Source: Chara braunii (Eukaryota; Streptophyta; Charophyceae; Charales; Characeae). Taken from it: DNA of 24,823 nucleotides. The stretch spans positions 60,855 to 85,677 of the forward strand of contig BFEA01000870.1 in NCBI GenBank assembly GCA_003427395.1, given 5' to 3'. A model generated the notes under the pieces. That model had not been told where the DNA came from. It saw only the letters and a list, made by a program, of their open reading frames with translations, and made no database searches. The stretch's first letter is position 1. Each line of letters starts with the position of its first letter. Below are positions 1 to 9,059 of this stretch, in pieces. Both the position numbers and the translations under genes were made by a program.

Positions 1-40
1 AAAAAAAAAAAAAAAAAAAAAAAAGGAAAAAAAAAAAAAA
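1..40. repeat. poly-A tract at window edge
   Basis: Almost pure A with two short G interruptions. It could be a retroposon tail or a simple repeat; the window edge prevents a decision. Confidence 0.8.
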
Positions 41-461
41 GGGAAAACTGACCCGCTAAGAATGCAACTCTTTATTGGCTAACTGCTCCCCCAACCGTAA
101 CGGGCCGAGTTCTTTTCTTTTCCTTTCATTCAAATAGAAAGGACAAATGTCACTGACAGGGGCCTGCAGGAAAGTTCAGAGGGCCCAAGGGCATGAGAGG
201 GTAACGTCCGAGGGGCACGCCATAAATAAACCAAACTTTTAGGGGCATATAGACAATTTTCCCAAGGAAAAGGACCGGGTTATTTATGTCCTTCAGCGTA
301 CTGGCTTGGTCCAACCTCTACAACAACCTGTGCATAAACAAAATTAAAAGAAAGGGCAGTTGCTGGAGGCCAGGGCAGAGTTGCGTGTCTATTTTCAAAC
401 CACCAGCACGTTTCCCAACCATTTTTTGAGAGATACAACATGTATGCTGCCCCAGCAGGCG

Positions 462-539
462 GGACATCCATCCAGGCAGAACGGGTCGCATATGGGCCCG
501 GTTTTGCCTGCCAGCCCCGTTTTGCCTGGATGGATGTCC
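462..539. repeat. Long near-perfect inverted repeat (foldback)
   Basis: Arms at 462-485 and 516-539 are reverse complements over 24 bp with a single mismatch, separated by a 30-bp loop. The loop carries a second partial copy of the 3' arm (CCCGGTTTTGCCTG), so the right side looks like a short tandem duplication. As DNA it could extrude a cruciform; as RNA it would form a strong stem. Neighbouring open frames read through the arms and look like shadows. It could be a small foldback element or an miRNA-like stem; neither can be shown from this window. Confidence 0.8.
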
Positions 540-699
540 AGCCAAACAGCACCTCAGCACTTCCTGCTCAATGCGGCAGCATGCACTGTGACCGCGCGGG
601 GCGCGGGGGCGCAGCCAGGGTGGAGGAGATTGCAGTAGCTGAATTTGAGTTTAGGCACACGAAAACACGAGCTAAGAAACAGTTCGAAAATTCTGATCC

Positions 700-1230
700 C
701 GAAAGAAGGTTGATAAAAGGGCATGTTCTCTTTGGATTTGCCTGACCAAAAGCATGATATAGTTGTAGGTCTAAGGAGATATTATAATATTAAAGCACTG
801 CAACTTTCGATGTTGTTTTTATGGACTCTAAATTTCATTGAGCACCCAGTTTTGTCAAGCTTGTGTCTCATTGTATTTTGTTTTTTGGTATTGCATAGAA
901 ATGAAACAAAATGCAAGGAAGAGAAGAATGAAAAAAATAAAAAGATTAAAAACAACTAGTGCATTGGGACGTGAAAGCCGCTGGAATATCAATTCGAAAT
1001 TTGTATGTCCAAGAAACAAAGTACCGTTTATATCTGAAATGAATGGCAAACTTTGCAAATTACCCTATTATCTGTGTGGCAAGGAATTGTACTCACAGGT
1101 CGCCCAATAGTCATTCAACACATAAAACTACTGTCTTCCCACCTTTATCTAGGTTAATTGTCATTAAGGAGTCAAAATTTATATGCTTACTAAGTATTGA
1201 ACCGTAAAAGCCCTGAATAGTATGGTACAA
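700..1230. other. Unassigned AT-rich interval
   Basis: No coding frame, RNA gene or repeat could be supported here. The short open frames overlap on both strands, as expected by chance in AT-rich DNA. Confidence 0.5.
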
Positions 1231-1232
1231 TG

Positions 1233-1334
1233 CCAAGCTACAAAGCTAAGGTATTAAGGTAAGCATTGTCGATCCTTGTCAAAGGAAGCACAAATGATAC
1301 CAAGCTATGAAGCTAAGGTATTAAGGTAAGCATT
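1233..1334. repeat. Two-copy direct repeat, ~67-bp period
   Basis: A 35-bp core beginning CCAAGCTA and ending GGTAAGCATT occurs at 1233-1267 and again at 1300-1334 with two differences. Similarity continues weakly downstream (TTGTCGAT versus TATTGATT). It is a small tandem duplication with no coding evidence. Confidence 0.8.
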
Positions 1335-1668
1335 ATTGATTGTTGTCACAGAGAGTACAAATCGCAATTACAAAGTTATCAATATCAGATTACTATGTTC
1401 AGCAAACAAAGTATTGTATAGTCTAAAGAAAAAGGAGAATAGAGCACAATCCGTTAGTTATCTGAGATTAATGTTAAGCCTTGCAAATTGTTTTGCCACT
1501 TATGTGGCAGGAGATTGGACCGAGAGAAGTGTTTTGGGTTGTAGAGGTATTGTAGGTTTGACGTGGAACTAGCTACAGTTCCTTGCTCGAAGTTTGGGTC
1601 AGCTAAAATTTTTGTCAGGGATGCTAGCATAAGCATCTAGTGGTAGGGGGCAGAAAATCATATGAGGC

Positions 1669-1740
1669 ATTTTTTTTTTTTGTCTGTCTCTCTCTTTTTC
1701 TTTGTCTCTCTCTTTCTCTTTATCTTCTCTCTCTTTCTCA
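1669..1740. repeat. Poly-T followed by CT-rich microsatellite
   Basis: About a dozen T residues run into an interrupted TCTCTC tract with TTTCTTT interruptions. Confidence 0.85.
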
Positions 1741-2029
1741 CTTGCGCATTTACGTAGACACACGCATTTGCATATACATATAAATATGTATATACAAAGA
1801 TACTTGGTCTTTCATAGATTTTCATATTGTTTAGCTTTTGCTTTTGTTCTCATTCTTGTAATTTTTATTGAATTTTATTGTCAGAATTGGGAGGTGTGTT
1901 TGGTCGAAGTGGTAATGTATACATGTGAAGTCGTGGTGGTATCATATGTCGAAAATGAGTATTGAATGTTCGTCCTCGAGGTTCTAATGATTCGTGATGA
2001 TTAGAAGTATAATCTGATACTTGTTCCTA

Positions 2030-2394
2030 TCACTGGAATGTATAGTCTTCATTGTAGTCGTAGACTGTAACTCTTCGTAGTAATGGAACCAAATTTTTGT
2101 ATGTGTCTTTGTATTTTGTGTTGAGTGTTGCATGGATGTCGTTGACTGTTTGTGGTTCATCTGTATCTGCCAAGTATATCGTAACCATGTTTTGTCGTCG
2201 CCGTCGCCATATGTGATGATGTACCAGAAGTCCAGTCTCTGTGATCGGTGTAGGTTGATACATAGGAAGGACACGAAGATATTGTTCAAGGTCGATAGTT
2301 TTCGTGTGATGTATGTATCGTTGACGTCACATTCTCTGCTCCATGCAGTTGCTTGGTCTTGAAGGTCCGCTTGAGATTATTTTTTATCTGCCAT
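2030..2394 (-). pseudogene. Decayed gene, unrecognised domain (copy A of a paralogous pair)
   Basis: An ATG at 2392-2394 is followed within a few codons by a stop after an A-run. Downstream, a frame open to the stop at 2030 gives about 95 residues. Its C-terminal part contains VNDIH, a spaced L-Y-T pattern, LVPLLRR and YDYNED. The same order of residues occurs in the minus-strand pseudogene near 3.2-3.8 kb, at roughly 45% identity over about 45 positions by eye. Such conservation between two local copies shows this was protein-coding. The N-terminal part is scrambled across frames, so at least one or two frameshifts are present. I do not recognise the family. Base composition is AT-rich like the rest of this island. 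Confidence 0.5.
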
Positions 2395-2617
2395 GAAGTA
2401 TGACAAAGAAACAAATGAGTTATTTTATTGTTATATTATAGAGATGAAAATGTAATGCTTTATATAGGTATATGGTATGAAGAAGGAAGCGTAATATCTG
2501 ATATGTTGTAAAATATGTATTATATTATTTTAGTTTAATTTAGAATGTACATTAAAGTGAAAGATGCATTGAAAGCTATAAGGGATGAAAAAATAAATTT
2601 ATGATGAGTAATATTAG

Positions 2618-2818
2618 TTAGTAGAATTTTTTTCCAGAATGAGGAATATCAAGAAGACAGATAACATCGTTAACAATTGCAATACGAAGATTTTGAAGGT
2701 TTGTTGGTAATGGTATGGTATCTGCTAAAAAGATATATAAAGAGATAGAAGTTATGGAGTGATATGCAAAGTAAGAGATAACAATGCCTTGTTCATTGAT
2801 TTGTGTCGCATGATGCAA
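2618..2818 (-). other. Possible coding remnant, unrecognised
   Basis: A 66-codon minus-strand frame includes LADTIPLP and IVNDVICLLDIPHSGKK, which read like genuine protein rather than the low-complexity output of AT-rich noise. It lies between the two paralogous pseudogenes and shares their strand. There is no recognisable motif, and chance cannot be excluded. Confidence 0.2.
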
Positions 2819-3232
2819 ATTGTGTTATTGTAAGTATATGCGAAGAGCGTTGAAAAATTGATGAAGGATTGACATAATGTGTGAGAGATGAATAGGAATA
2901 AGCACCTGCAAAGAAAATAAATCACATGAACAAACGAGAAACAAATATATAGTTGTATTAGTGTAGAAAATATTTGAAATAAGGTCAATTTATTAATTTG
3001 TTGGATTTAGATCAAATAGGATATTTATAGATATGTTAGGTGAATTTTTTTAATTTGGAAATATTATTATGGAAAAGAATGATGATATAAACTAAGTGTA
3101 AGAAATGGATAAGAGGTTTTATTTGATTTTCGTGTTTCTTACCTTATAATTCATGTTGTTATATCTTGATCTTGTTGAGTGTTTGAAGCAGTCGTTGTCG
3201 AATTGTTCGCCAAAAAAAAAAAAAAATTGATA

Positions 3233-3803
3233 TCATTGCACATTACGTTGTGCAATTCTATTCTGTGGAGCAGGTTCCATTAATCTTGCATTGGCGTTAA
3301 AACATAGATACCGGATATCATTCAATTCATAAATTATGTGGCATGTTGTTTGGTTGAATGTCACTAGAGTTCCGATGGGTGGCATGACAAAGTCTTCGTC
3401 GTAATCGTATGGTATAGTTCCCTTGCGTAGTAACGATAATAAGTCGTTCTGTGTAGTTCCATATGTGTTTGTGAGTATCCAATGTATGTCGTTAACTTGT
3501 GCTTCTTGGTTTGTAGCAGCAAGAATCATGTCATCAACTTGTACATCTTTTGCCCAATGTCATTTAAATTGAACAAGAAATCTCCTTTCTGTCACCAGCA
3601 ATGATACTGCAGGTCTTGGGTTTCGATAAATGTTTGTAATTTATACATTTTTATTGTGAATAATATGTCTCTTGGCACGTTTTTTTGTCACGCATTTCCT
3701 TCGATAGTCGCAATATCTCTTCCGTATCAGGTTTGTTGCGTGTAGGACGCGGAGTATTTGAATCGACAGTTTTTGCTGCTGTATGTGATGTGCCAGAAGC
3801 CAT
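3233..3803 (-). pseudogene. Decayed gene, unrecognised domain (copy B of a paralogous pair)
   Basis: Translation from the ATG at 3801-3803 gives a plausible 50-residue hydrophilic N-terminus (MASGTSH...TEEILRLSKEM) that hits a stop at 3651. Shifting frame at the T-run near 3681 (A-run on the coding strand) extends the product into a second segment (KMYKLQTFIETQDLQYHCW) that ends at a TGA. A third frame, open to the stop at 3233, carries VNDIHWILTNTYG, DLLSLLRKG and PYDYDEDF, matching copy A near 2.1 kb. It then continues about 45 residues further, including MPPIGTLVTF. So this is one former gene of about 190-200 residues with at least two frameshifts and one internal stop. The family is not recognised, and it is not functional as it stands. 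Confidence 0.55.
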
Positions 3804-3829
3804 TATCTGAGTACAGCCAAAAAAATACG

Positions 3830-4180
3830 AGTTATTGTTTATGTATAAAAAGTCATGAGAAAAAAAATGTAAAGGATATGTTTCAAAAAGGAAAAAGAAA
3901 AGAATAAGGGAAAGGGAGAGAAATGGAAAAAGGGAGAAGGGAAAAAAAAAAAGGAAGAGGCGAAAAAAAGATATATGGATAGAGAAGTAGATTTATAATA
4001 ATATATACAGAGATTAATATTTTAATATATTGTTGTTGTGAATGAAAAATTTGGATGATTTGTTTGTAAAATTTATAAACTTAGGACAAACAGATTGAGA
4101 TGTGTGAAAGATTTCTTTGATTAATTATTTTGCAACGATATATTTAATATTTATATGTAGGTATTATTTATATATGGATG
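3830..4180. other. AT-rich spacer with a purine tract
   Basis: No coding frame is supported. A G/A-only stretch sits around 3889-3970 on the plus strand, followed by very AT-rich sequence. Confidence 0.5.
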
Positions 4181-4552
4181 TTATTCGGTTCCGAGCGATT
4201 TGAGAGCAAATAATGTTAAATCATTACTATCATGATCAACTCGAAAAGCGCGTCGGTATTCAGTAAAAGGTGCGAGTTGTGGAATTGAATGAGAAGGAAA
4301 ATATTAATATAAAATTGGACGTCGTACAATATGGTCTAGTATATAATAGAACCACGGACCAGGACCCAAGAGAAACCATTGTGCGAGAAAAGTTGGATTT
4401 TTACGTGTATTTTGACAAAAAACAAATAATAGGTGTTCAGAAAGATTAACAAGTTCTGTTAATATGTGAGAGTCGTTAAAGTGGTTGATAAGGTAAAGTC
4501 GAAGTGAGGTTGCTCTATAACGAGTTAGTTGTCTTGATACTGGGGTGACCAA
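4181..4552 (-). pseudogene. Decayed coding remnant, C-terminal end of an unknown protein
   Basis: A frame open from 4552 to 4304 includes FNDSHILTELVNLSEHLLFVF and FLLGPGPWFYYILDHIV. After its stop, the next frame carries SIPQLAPFTEYRRAFRVDHD and ends at the TAA at 4181-4183 just after FALKSLGTE. The shift from one plausible frame to the next at about 4300 suggests a single-base indel in a former gene. It has the same strand and AT-rich composition as the protease remnant upstream. Family unknown. Confidence 0.35.
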
Positions 4553-4640
4553 TGTACAAAGTGTAAGTGTAAAAAGAAAAAAAATATATTCTAAAACTTG
4601 TTTGATTTGCTCTTATATAGTTTGATAAATTTTCGTCAAA

Positions 4641-5223
4641 TTATTGTGTTGTACTAAATGATAAAGAATGTAATGGGATGTTCCGAAATGTAATTAATGA
4701 AAGAAGAACAAATGAAAAGTACGAGTGTGAGATTGTTCGTATAGCAACAACAACATCAATGATAAAAAATGTTATTTGGTCAGATCGAAATGTCATTAAT
4801 GCAGTGTGTCGTAAGAAATGGAAGAGTTGTGTTGTATTGGGTGGAGAATGATAAGAACAATGATATGCGTATTGTGCTCTTGTAACTTCAGCAGGATTGT
4901 AGTGAGAGACAAAAAAAAAGTAATGGTGTTAGGGTTGCACGAAAGGGATCTATAACAAAAAAATCATCAAGAGCTGATGCAATTAAAAGGTTTGGAATGT
5001 TATAATAATGTGCACAGCTATATGCAATTTGAAATCCTTCTAATATTTGTTGTAATCGAATAAGTGTGTTTGGTGGATGATGACCAAAAGGTGGATAGTA
5101 GTTGCGAAGGACATGATAAAAAATATGTGTATCTGTTTATCGAGAATATCGAATGTGTGTATGTCCAGCACTTGATGATGCGTCTATTTCTCTGACAAAG
5201 TTCTTCAAGATAATTTGTTTCTG
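4641..5223 (-). pseudogene. Decayed coding remnant downstream of the Ulp1-like fragment
   Basis: A frame running from 5223 to the stop at 4888 reads plausibly as protein (NYYPPFGHHPPNTLIRLQQI, NIPNLLIASALDDFFVIDPF) but is interrupted by a TAA at 5137-5139. At the nine-base A run at 4911-4919 (T run on the coding strand) the sense passes to the next frame. That frame contains SHYNPAEVTRAQYAYHCSYH and LRHTALMTFRSDQITFFIID and stops at 4641. So there is one former coding stretch with a nonsense change and a homopolymer indel. No domain is recognised. It could be the continuation of the same polypeptide as the protease remnant or a separate gene. Confidence 0.4.
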
Positions 5224-5442
5224 TTTGTTTGGAAAAACACAAAAAACAAACATTGAAACAAATAAATTAGAAAATCGGAATTTTATTTGGATGATATTAA
5301 ATTGATGTATTATTTTTTTTAGGTCTGAAAAAAAAAGTGTAAGTGTTGTTTAATTTGTGTAGTGATTGATTTTATAATTTTAAATAAAAAATATATATAC
5401 ATATATATATTATATAGTTGGAGGCAAAGTTAAATAAAAAAT

Positions 5443-5850
5443 TTATTGACAACTGTATGGAGAAGGAATAAAAAATATAGTATGCGGGTGTGAAATTATG
5501 GATTTAAGCACTTTTGTGCTAAGTTTATCGTGTATGAATGATCGATAAAAGGGTATGCCTAATTGACTAAGGTCTATTGTGTGAGAGAAAGGTGGTGTGA
5601 AAAACAAATGTCGTGTTATTGTTAATATATTAATACAAGGTTTGTTTATCATGGTAGAGAAAATATATGAACGATGTTGAAACCAATATTGCATATTTTG
5701 AAAAAATGAATTGTCTGAATAGTTTTGGCTATCGTAATAAAAAATTATACGATTTTTAATGTCGATATAACCAAGTGCCCAACGATTACCATGCGAATGG
5801 AGAGGAATGAGAAAATGATCGTATGTTTCCAGTGTGCGTAATCGGTAACG
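5443..5850 (-). pseudogene. Ulp1/C48-like cysteine protease fragment, catalytic His lost
   Basis: The frame is open from 5850 to 5443 (135 codons, no initiator at its upstream end, where an in-frame TAA lies at 5851-5853). Near its start it reads YDHFLIPLHSHGNRWALGYI, then a short linker and FYYDSQNY. In the Ulp1/SENP/adenain (C48/C5) superfamily this region is the strand with I-P-x, the catalytic HW pair followed by L-x-x-I-D, and the catalytic Asp in Y-x-D-S. Here the Asp motif is present, but the His position before Trp is Arg (codon at 5782-5784, one transition from His). No Gln/Asp-Cys-Gly motif is seen downstream. Fragmentary and inactive as read. Such proteases occur in cellular deSUMOylation and in several DNA transposons and viruses; the surrounding dead frames favour a mobile element. 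Confidence 0.6.
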
Positions 5851-5896
5851 TTAATCAATTTGACGATTTGTAAAAGTATAATTACGATGTGCAATA

Positions 5897-5913
5897 CCTC
5901 ATCGTGGCGATGA
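5897..5913. repeat. 7-bp hairpin at the edge of the AT-rich island
   Basis: CTCATCG and CGATGAG flank a 3-base loop where composition changes from AT-rich to GC-balanced. It may mark an element end; there is no partner at the left side that I could identify. Confidence 0.4.
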
Positions 5914-6031
5914 GCTTTAGACTATTGCAGTATCTGCGCGCAATCCGGATCGAAAAGCAGTCGGGACCATATAGAAACCGCAGGCGGGTAGCAATCGAAA
6001 TTGAAGCGCCCCATGTACAAGGAATGCATCG

Positions 6032-6056
6032 AAAAAAAAAAAAAAAAAAAAAAAAA
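6032..6056 (+). repeat. Poly-A tract (25 bp)
   Basis: Uninterrupted A run. It could be the tail of a retroposon whose body would lie to the left, but no body is recognised. Confidence 0.9.
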
Positions 6057-6073
6057 CACCAGCTTCGAAAAAT

Positions 6074-6107
6074 AAAGACACGTGTCTTTCGTCACGTGCT
6101 CCACGTG
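6074..6107. promoter_or_regulatory. Cluster of three CACGTG (G-box/E-box) sites
   Basis: CACGTG occurs at 6079-6084, 6093-6098 and 6102-6107. The first is the centre of a perfect 16-bp palindrome (6074-6089), and the other two form an inverted pair with a 3-bp spacer. CACGTG is the classic bHLH/bZIP target in plants and the bHLH target in other eukaryotes. AGCTTC and GAAGCT arms also flank the group. No clear gene start is visible next to it, so a regulatory role is inference. Confidence 0.35.
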
Positions 6108-6174
6108 TTGAAGCTACCTAAGCGACCCTCTTGAACGACTGTACGATGACCATGACATCGGTGGACGGGGGACC

Positions 6175-6325
6175 TGTTTGCTATGTAATAGCTTGGGCTA
6201 TAGGGTAATCACTTATGTATGGTGTGCTACGTGATGGAATGACTATAAAGTGACTATGTGATAACTTGCTCTATGCGGTGAATATGTGTTAAGCTTGGCT
6301 ATGCGGTGACTATGTCAAGGCCGCC
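6175..6325 (+). repeat. Degenerate tandem repeat (CTATGCGGTGACTATGTG-like)
   Basis: Variants of a unit containing CTATG-YGGTGA-TATGT recur about every 45-50 bp (for example around 6240-6265, 6270-6290 and 6297-6316). Diverged minisatellite; no coding sense found. Confidence 0.5.
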
Positions 6326-6430
6326 AAAGATGATAAATGTTGCCTGTGCGAGCTCGAGGAAGAAACGAAATGAAAATGACGATGCAAGACGACCTCCGTT
6401 TCCATAACTGAAAGAATAACCACACCCGTT

Positions 6431-6433
<3 letters not shown>

Positions 6434-6475
<42 letters not shown>
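6434..6475. repeat. (CT)n microsatellite
   Basis: About 20 uninterrupted CT units. Confidence 0.95.
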
Positions 6476-6480
<5 letters not shown>

Positions 6481-6620
6481 ATCTTGAACTCTTTCTCAGA
6501 TTCTCGTAATTGTCATATTAGGCCACTCGAATGTTATATCCATGACATCACACCGCTATTTGACATCAACTGGGTATTTGTACATCATGACCAGGTTCTT
6601 CATCTTCAAAGAGTTTTTTG

Positions 6621-6673
<53 letters not shown>

Positions 6674-6686
6674 TTCTCTCTCTCTC
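6621..6686. repeat. (CT)n microsatellite
   Basis: About 30 CT units with two TTTCTC interruptions near the 3' end. Confidence 0.95.
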
Positions 6687-6753
6687 GTTTACGCAATTGC
6701 AAAATGATGTGAGCGCTAAGCAAAATCTCGAAGCATAAGATGTAAGGAGAACG

Positions 6754-6888
6754 ATGAGTCATGGCGGGGAAGCGGAAGAACTGGACGAAGACGAGGAACA
6801 TGAAGAGGAAGAGGACAAAGACGGAGTGGACAAGAAACTGGACATGAAGCAAGACTGCATCTGTAAGCAGAAAGGAGATGAAGATTGA
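6754..6888 (+). CDS. Possible small acidic ORF (uncertain)
   Basis: A 44-codon plus-strand frame starting with ATG encodes a strongly acidic peptide (EELDEDEEHEEEEDKDG). It lies in a purine-rich stretch, so the acidic composition may simply reflect GAA/GAG-rich DNA. No signal, domain or second exon is recognisable. Listed because it is too short to be noticed otherwise. Confidence 0.12.
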   Translation: MSHGGEAEELDEDEEHEEEEDKDGVDKKLDMKQDCICKQKGDED

Positions 6889-7283
6889 GATAAAGACGAG
6901 AAGAGGAGGAGGAAAATGAGACAGAGAAGAGATGCAGGAGATACTATGTACAAAGCAATTTGAAGTTATACAAAAGAACGAAAATATAAATGAAGGAAGT
7001 ATAAAAAAAAAAAGAGACAGAAAGAAAAACAAATAAAAAAACAGGTAATGAAAAGGAAAAAAACAGGAAAAAAACTCACCAGTCTATTGTAGAATCGGGA
7101 AAATGCTTCCAAATTGCAACTCTTGCTTGTTGCTATTTCCAAACTGCTGAAGAATATAGATCAAATCAAATTCGACGGTCCGGCGTTTTGCTTCCAGGCT
7201 GTAATTTCTGGTAGCTGCTACCTCTGGCGACCGAGTAATGAGTCTTTACTGGTTATCCAAGCATCACCATGCATGCGCCACAA

Positions 7284-7304
7284 CTTTCTCTTTGTTTCTT
7301 TCTC

Positions 7305-7341
<37 letters not shown>

Positions 7342-7406
7342 TTTTCCCCTTCTTTGTCTCTCTTTCTCTTTCTCCCTTTTTTTCTGTCTCTGTCTCTTTC
7401 TCTATG

Positions 7407-7479
<73 letters not shown>

Positions 7480-7520
7480 ATCTCTTTCCCTTTCTCTCTC
7501 TTTTTCACTTTTTTTTTTTC
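7284..7520. repeat. 237-bp polypyrimidine tract with (CT)n core
   Basis: Plus strand is almost wholly C/T, with a pure CT core around 7412-7470 flanked by TTTCTC variants. The Ser/Leu/Phe and Arg/Glu open frames across it are artefacts of the repeat. Confidence 0.95.
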
Positions 7521-7623
7521 TAACTGCGTTATAGTTGCGTTAATCACACTGCAATCACAAAATGATCACAAACTTCTTTTTGCACATCTTTTTTTGCTTG
7601 CCTACTAATCTTTTATACTATGT

Positions 7624-7870
7624 ATAATCGAGTCGTCGACAAGTCAAAGTGAATGAAACCACCGTGGACGACTCAAAATCGAAGCCCCTACCCAAGAACC
7701 TAGCTCAGTGGGTACACCAATGAACTGTTGAAATCCTGATCCCGACTCGTGTTCGAATCCAGATGATGGACATTAATAAGTGAAACCAATTGTTTTTGAA
7801 TTGTCTGAGGCCGGTCAGCTGAATGATAATATTTTAAAGTCGTCGTCCTTTTCTTTAAAAAAAAAAACGA
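7624..7870 (+). mobile_element. tRNA-headed SINE-like copy 1
   Basis: A good RNA polymerase III A box (TAGCTCAGTGGG, 7701-7712) and B box (GTTCGAATCC, 7751-7760) lie 50 bp apart, as in tRNA-derived SINEs. About 75 bp upstream of the A box is also conserved in the second copy near 7.96-8.1 kb, starting at a hairpin whose 8-bp arms are GAGTCGTC (7630-7637) and GACGACTC (7667-7674). A body segment (GGTCAGCTGAATGATAATAT) follows and the copy runs into A-rich sequence. The parental tRNA is not identified. Upstream conserved sequence is unusual for a SINE, where the tRNA part is normally at the very 5' end. Confidence 0.65.
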
Positions 7871-7960
7871 ATCGATATATAGAAAAACGAAAAAAAAAAC
7901 AAAACAAATATTGAATCGATATAAATATAGGAATAGGAAAATAGCTATGTTAGCCACCAG

Positions 7961-8450
7961 TCATAATCGATGGAGTCGTCAACAAGTCGGAGTCAATAAA
8001 ACCGCTGTCGACAACTCAAAATCAAAGCCCCTACCCAAGAACCTACCTCAGTGGGTACACCAATAAACTGTTGAAATTCCGACCTCTGTTTGATTCCAGT
8101 CGGTCAGCTCAATGACAACATCTCAAGGCCGTCGGGCTTTTTTTTTTTTTTTTTTTAAAGGGAACCCCCCCGAAGCCCAGCAGACGGCCACTTCATTTCT
8201 TTTTTTGGTGGCAATTCTACACCTACATCGACAATCATCGAATCGTCGACGACCATCATTTTTTTTTTTTTTTTTTTACCTCCACGGACCCTCTGCCCAG
8301 TACCAAGCCACCGCTGACGCTCAAATTGTGTCGACAACACCCTCATTGACAAGTGCAACTTAGGCCTGATAGTCAGCCCCTCCACTCTTTTCTTTGTCGT
8401 CAGGAGTGAATCTTAATATCTTCCAGACACAGATCCAGAAATAAAATTAA
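7961..8450 (+). mobile_element. tRNA-headed SINE-like copy 2 with long body
   Basis: This copy is collinear with copy 1 near 7.62 kb. Its A-box match is TACCTCAGTGGG (8044-8055) and B-box match GTTTGATTCC (8088-8097), each mildly decayed. The 5' hairpin arm pair has one mismatch (GAGTCGTC with GACAACTC). It is followed by a body containing two poly-T runs, a CGACAATCATCGAATCGTCG segment and CCTCATTGACAAGTGCAACT, and ends near GATCCAGAAATAAAAT. The body is repeated immediately downstream. Confidence 0.65.
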
Positions 8451-8826
8451 AATGACAGTATCTCAAGGCCATCGGCCTTTTTTTTTTATAATTATAAAAA
8501 AGGGGAAAAAAAAAAACCCCGAAGCCCAGCAGACGGCTACTTCATTTATTTTTTTGGTCGCAATTCTACACCTACATCGACAATCATCGAATCGTCGATG
8601 ACCATCGACGAACAAATCGTCATTCTTTTTTTTTCTCTTTTTACCACCACGGACCCCCCCCCCCAGTACCAAGCCACCGCTGATGCCCAAATCGTGTCGA
8701 CAACACCCTCATTGACAAGTGCAACTTAGGCCCGGTAGTCAGTCCCTCCACTCTTTTCTCTGTCGGCAGTCTCTGTCGACTGGAGTGAATCTGACCATCT
8801 TCCACATACAGATCCATAAATAAAAT
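8451..8826 (+). repeat. Second copy of the SINE body (head missing)
   Basis: It starts with AATGACAGTATCTCAAGGCC and ends with GATCCATAAATAAAAT, paralleling 8111-8450 in the same order, including the GAAGCCCAGCAGACGGC and CATTGACAAGTGCAACTTAG segments. The tRNA-like head is absent. It is therefore a tandem body duplication or a dimeric element. An 11-base C run occurs at 8654-8664. Confidence 0.75.
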
Positions 8827-8904
8827 AAGAAAAGGAAAAAAAAATTAAGAAAAAAGAAGAGGAAAACACAGCTCTACGCCGAATGTCGGCATATTCCACA
8901 TATA

Positions 8905-8930
8905 NAAAAAAAAAAAAAAANANAAAAAAA
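8905..8930. repeat. Poly-A tract with ambiguous bases
   Basis: A-rich stretch containing Ns at 8905, 8921 and 8923, consistent with sequencing difficulty at a homopolymer. Confidence 0.85.
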
Positions 8931-8998
8931 AGAACCGCCACATCGTTTCGTTTTGAACTCGAAGAATTGAGTCGTGGATTTTGATGACCCCCCGCTCC

Positions 8999-9034
8999 CC
9001 ATTTTCCACCCATCACTATTTCCACCCATCACTA
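8999..9034 (+). repeat. 16-bp tandem duplication
   Basis: TTTCCACCCATCACTA occurs twice in immediate succession, followed by a diverged CAGACCATTACCAG. Confidence 0.8.
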
Positions 9035-9059
9035 CCAGACCATTACCAGTCGGAAGTCG

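Noticed and set aside
6556-7032. 158-codon minus-strand Phe/Leu-rich frame
   Set aside because: It reads through purine-rich DNA and a CT microsatellite; hydrophobicity is a composition effect.
7218-7608. Long Ser/Leu/Phe and Arg/Glu open frames
   Set aside because: They are translations of the CT-rich microsatellite, open only because the repeat lacks stop codons.
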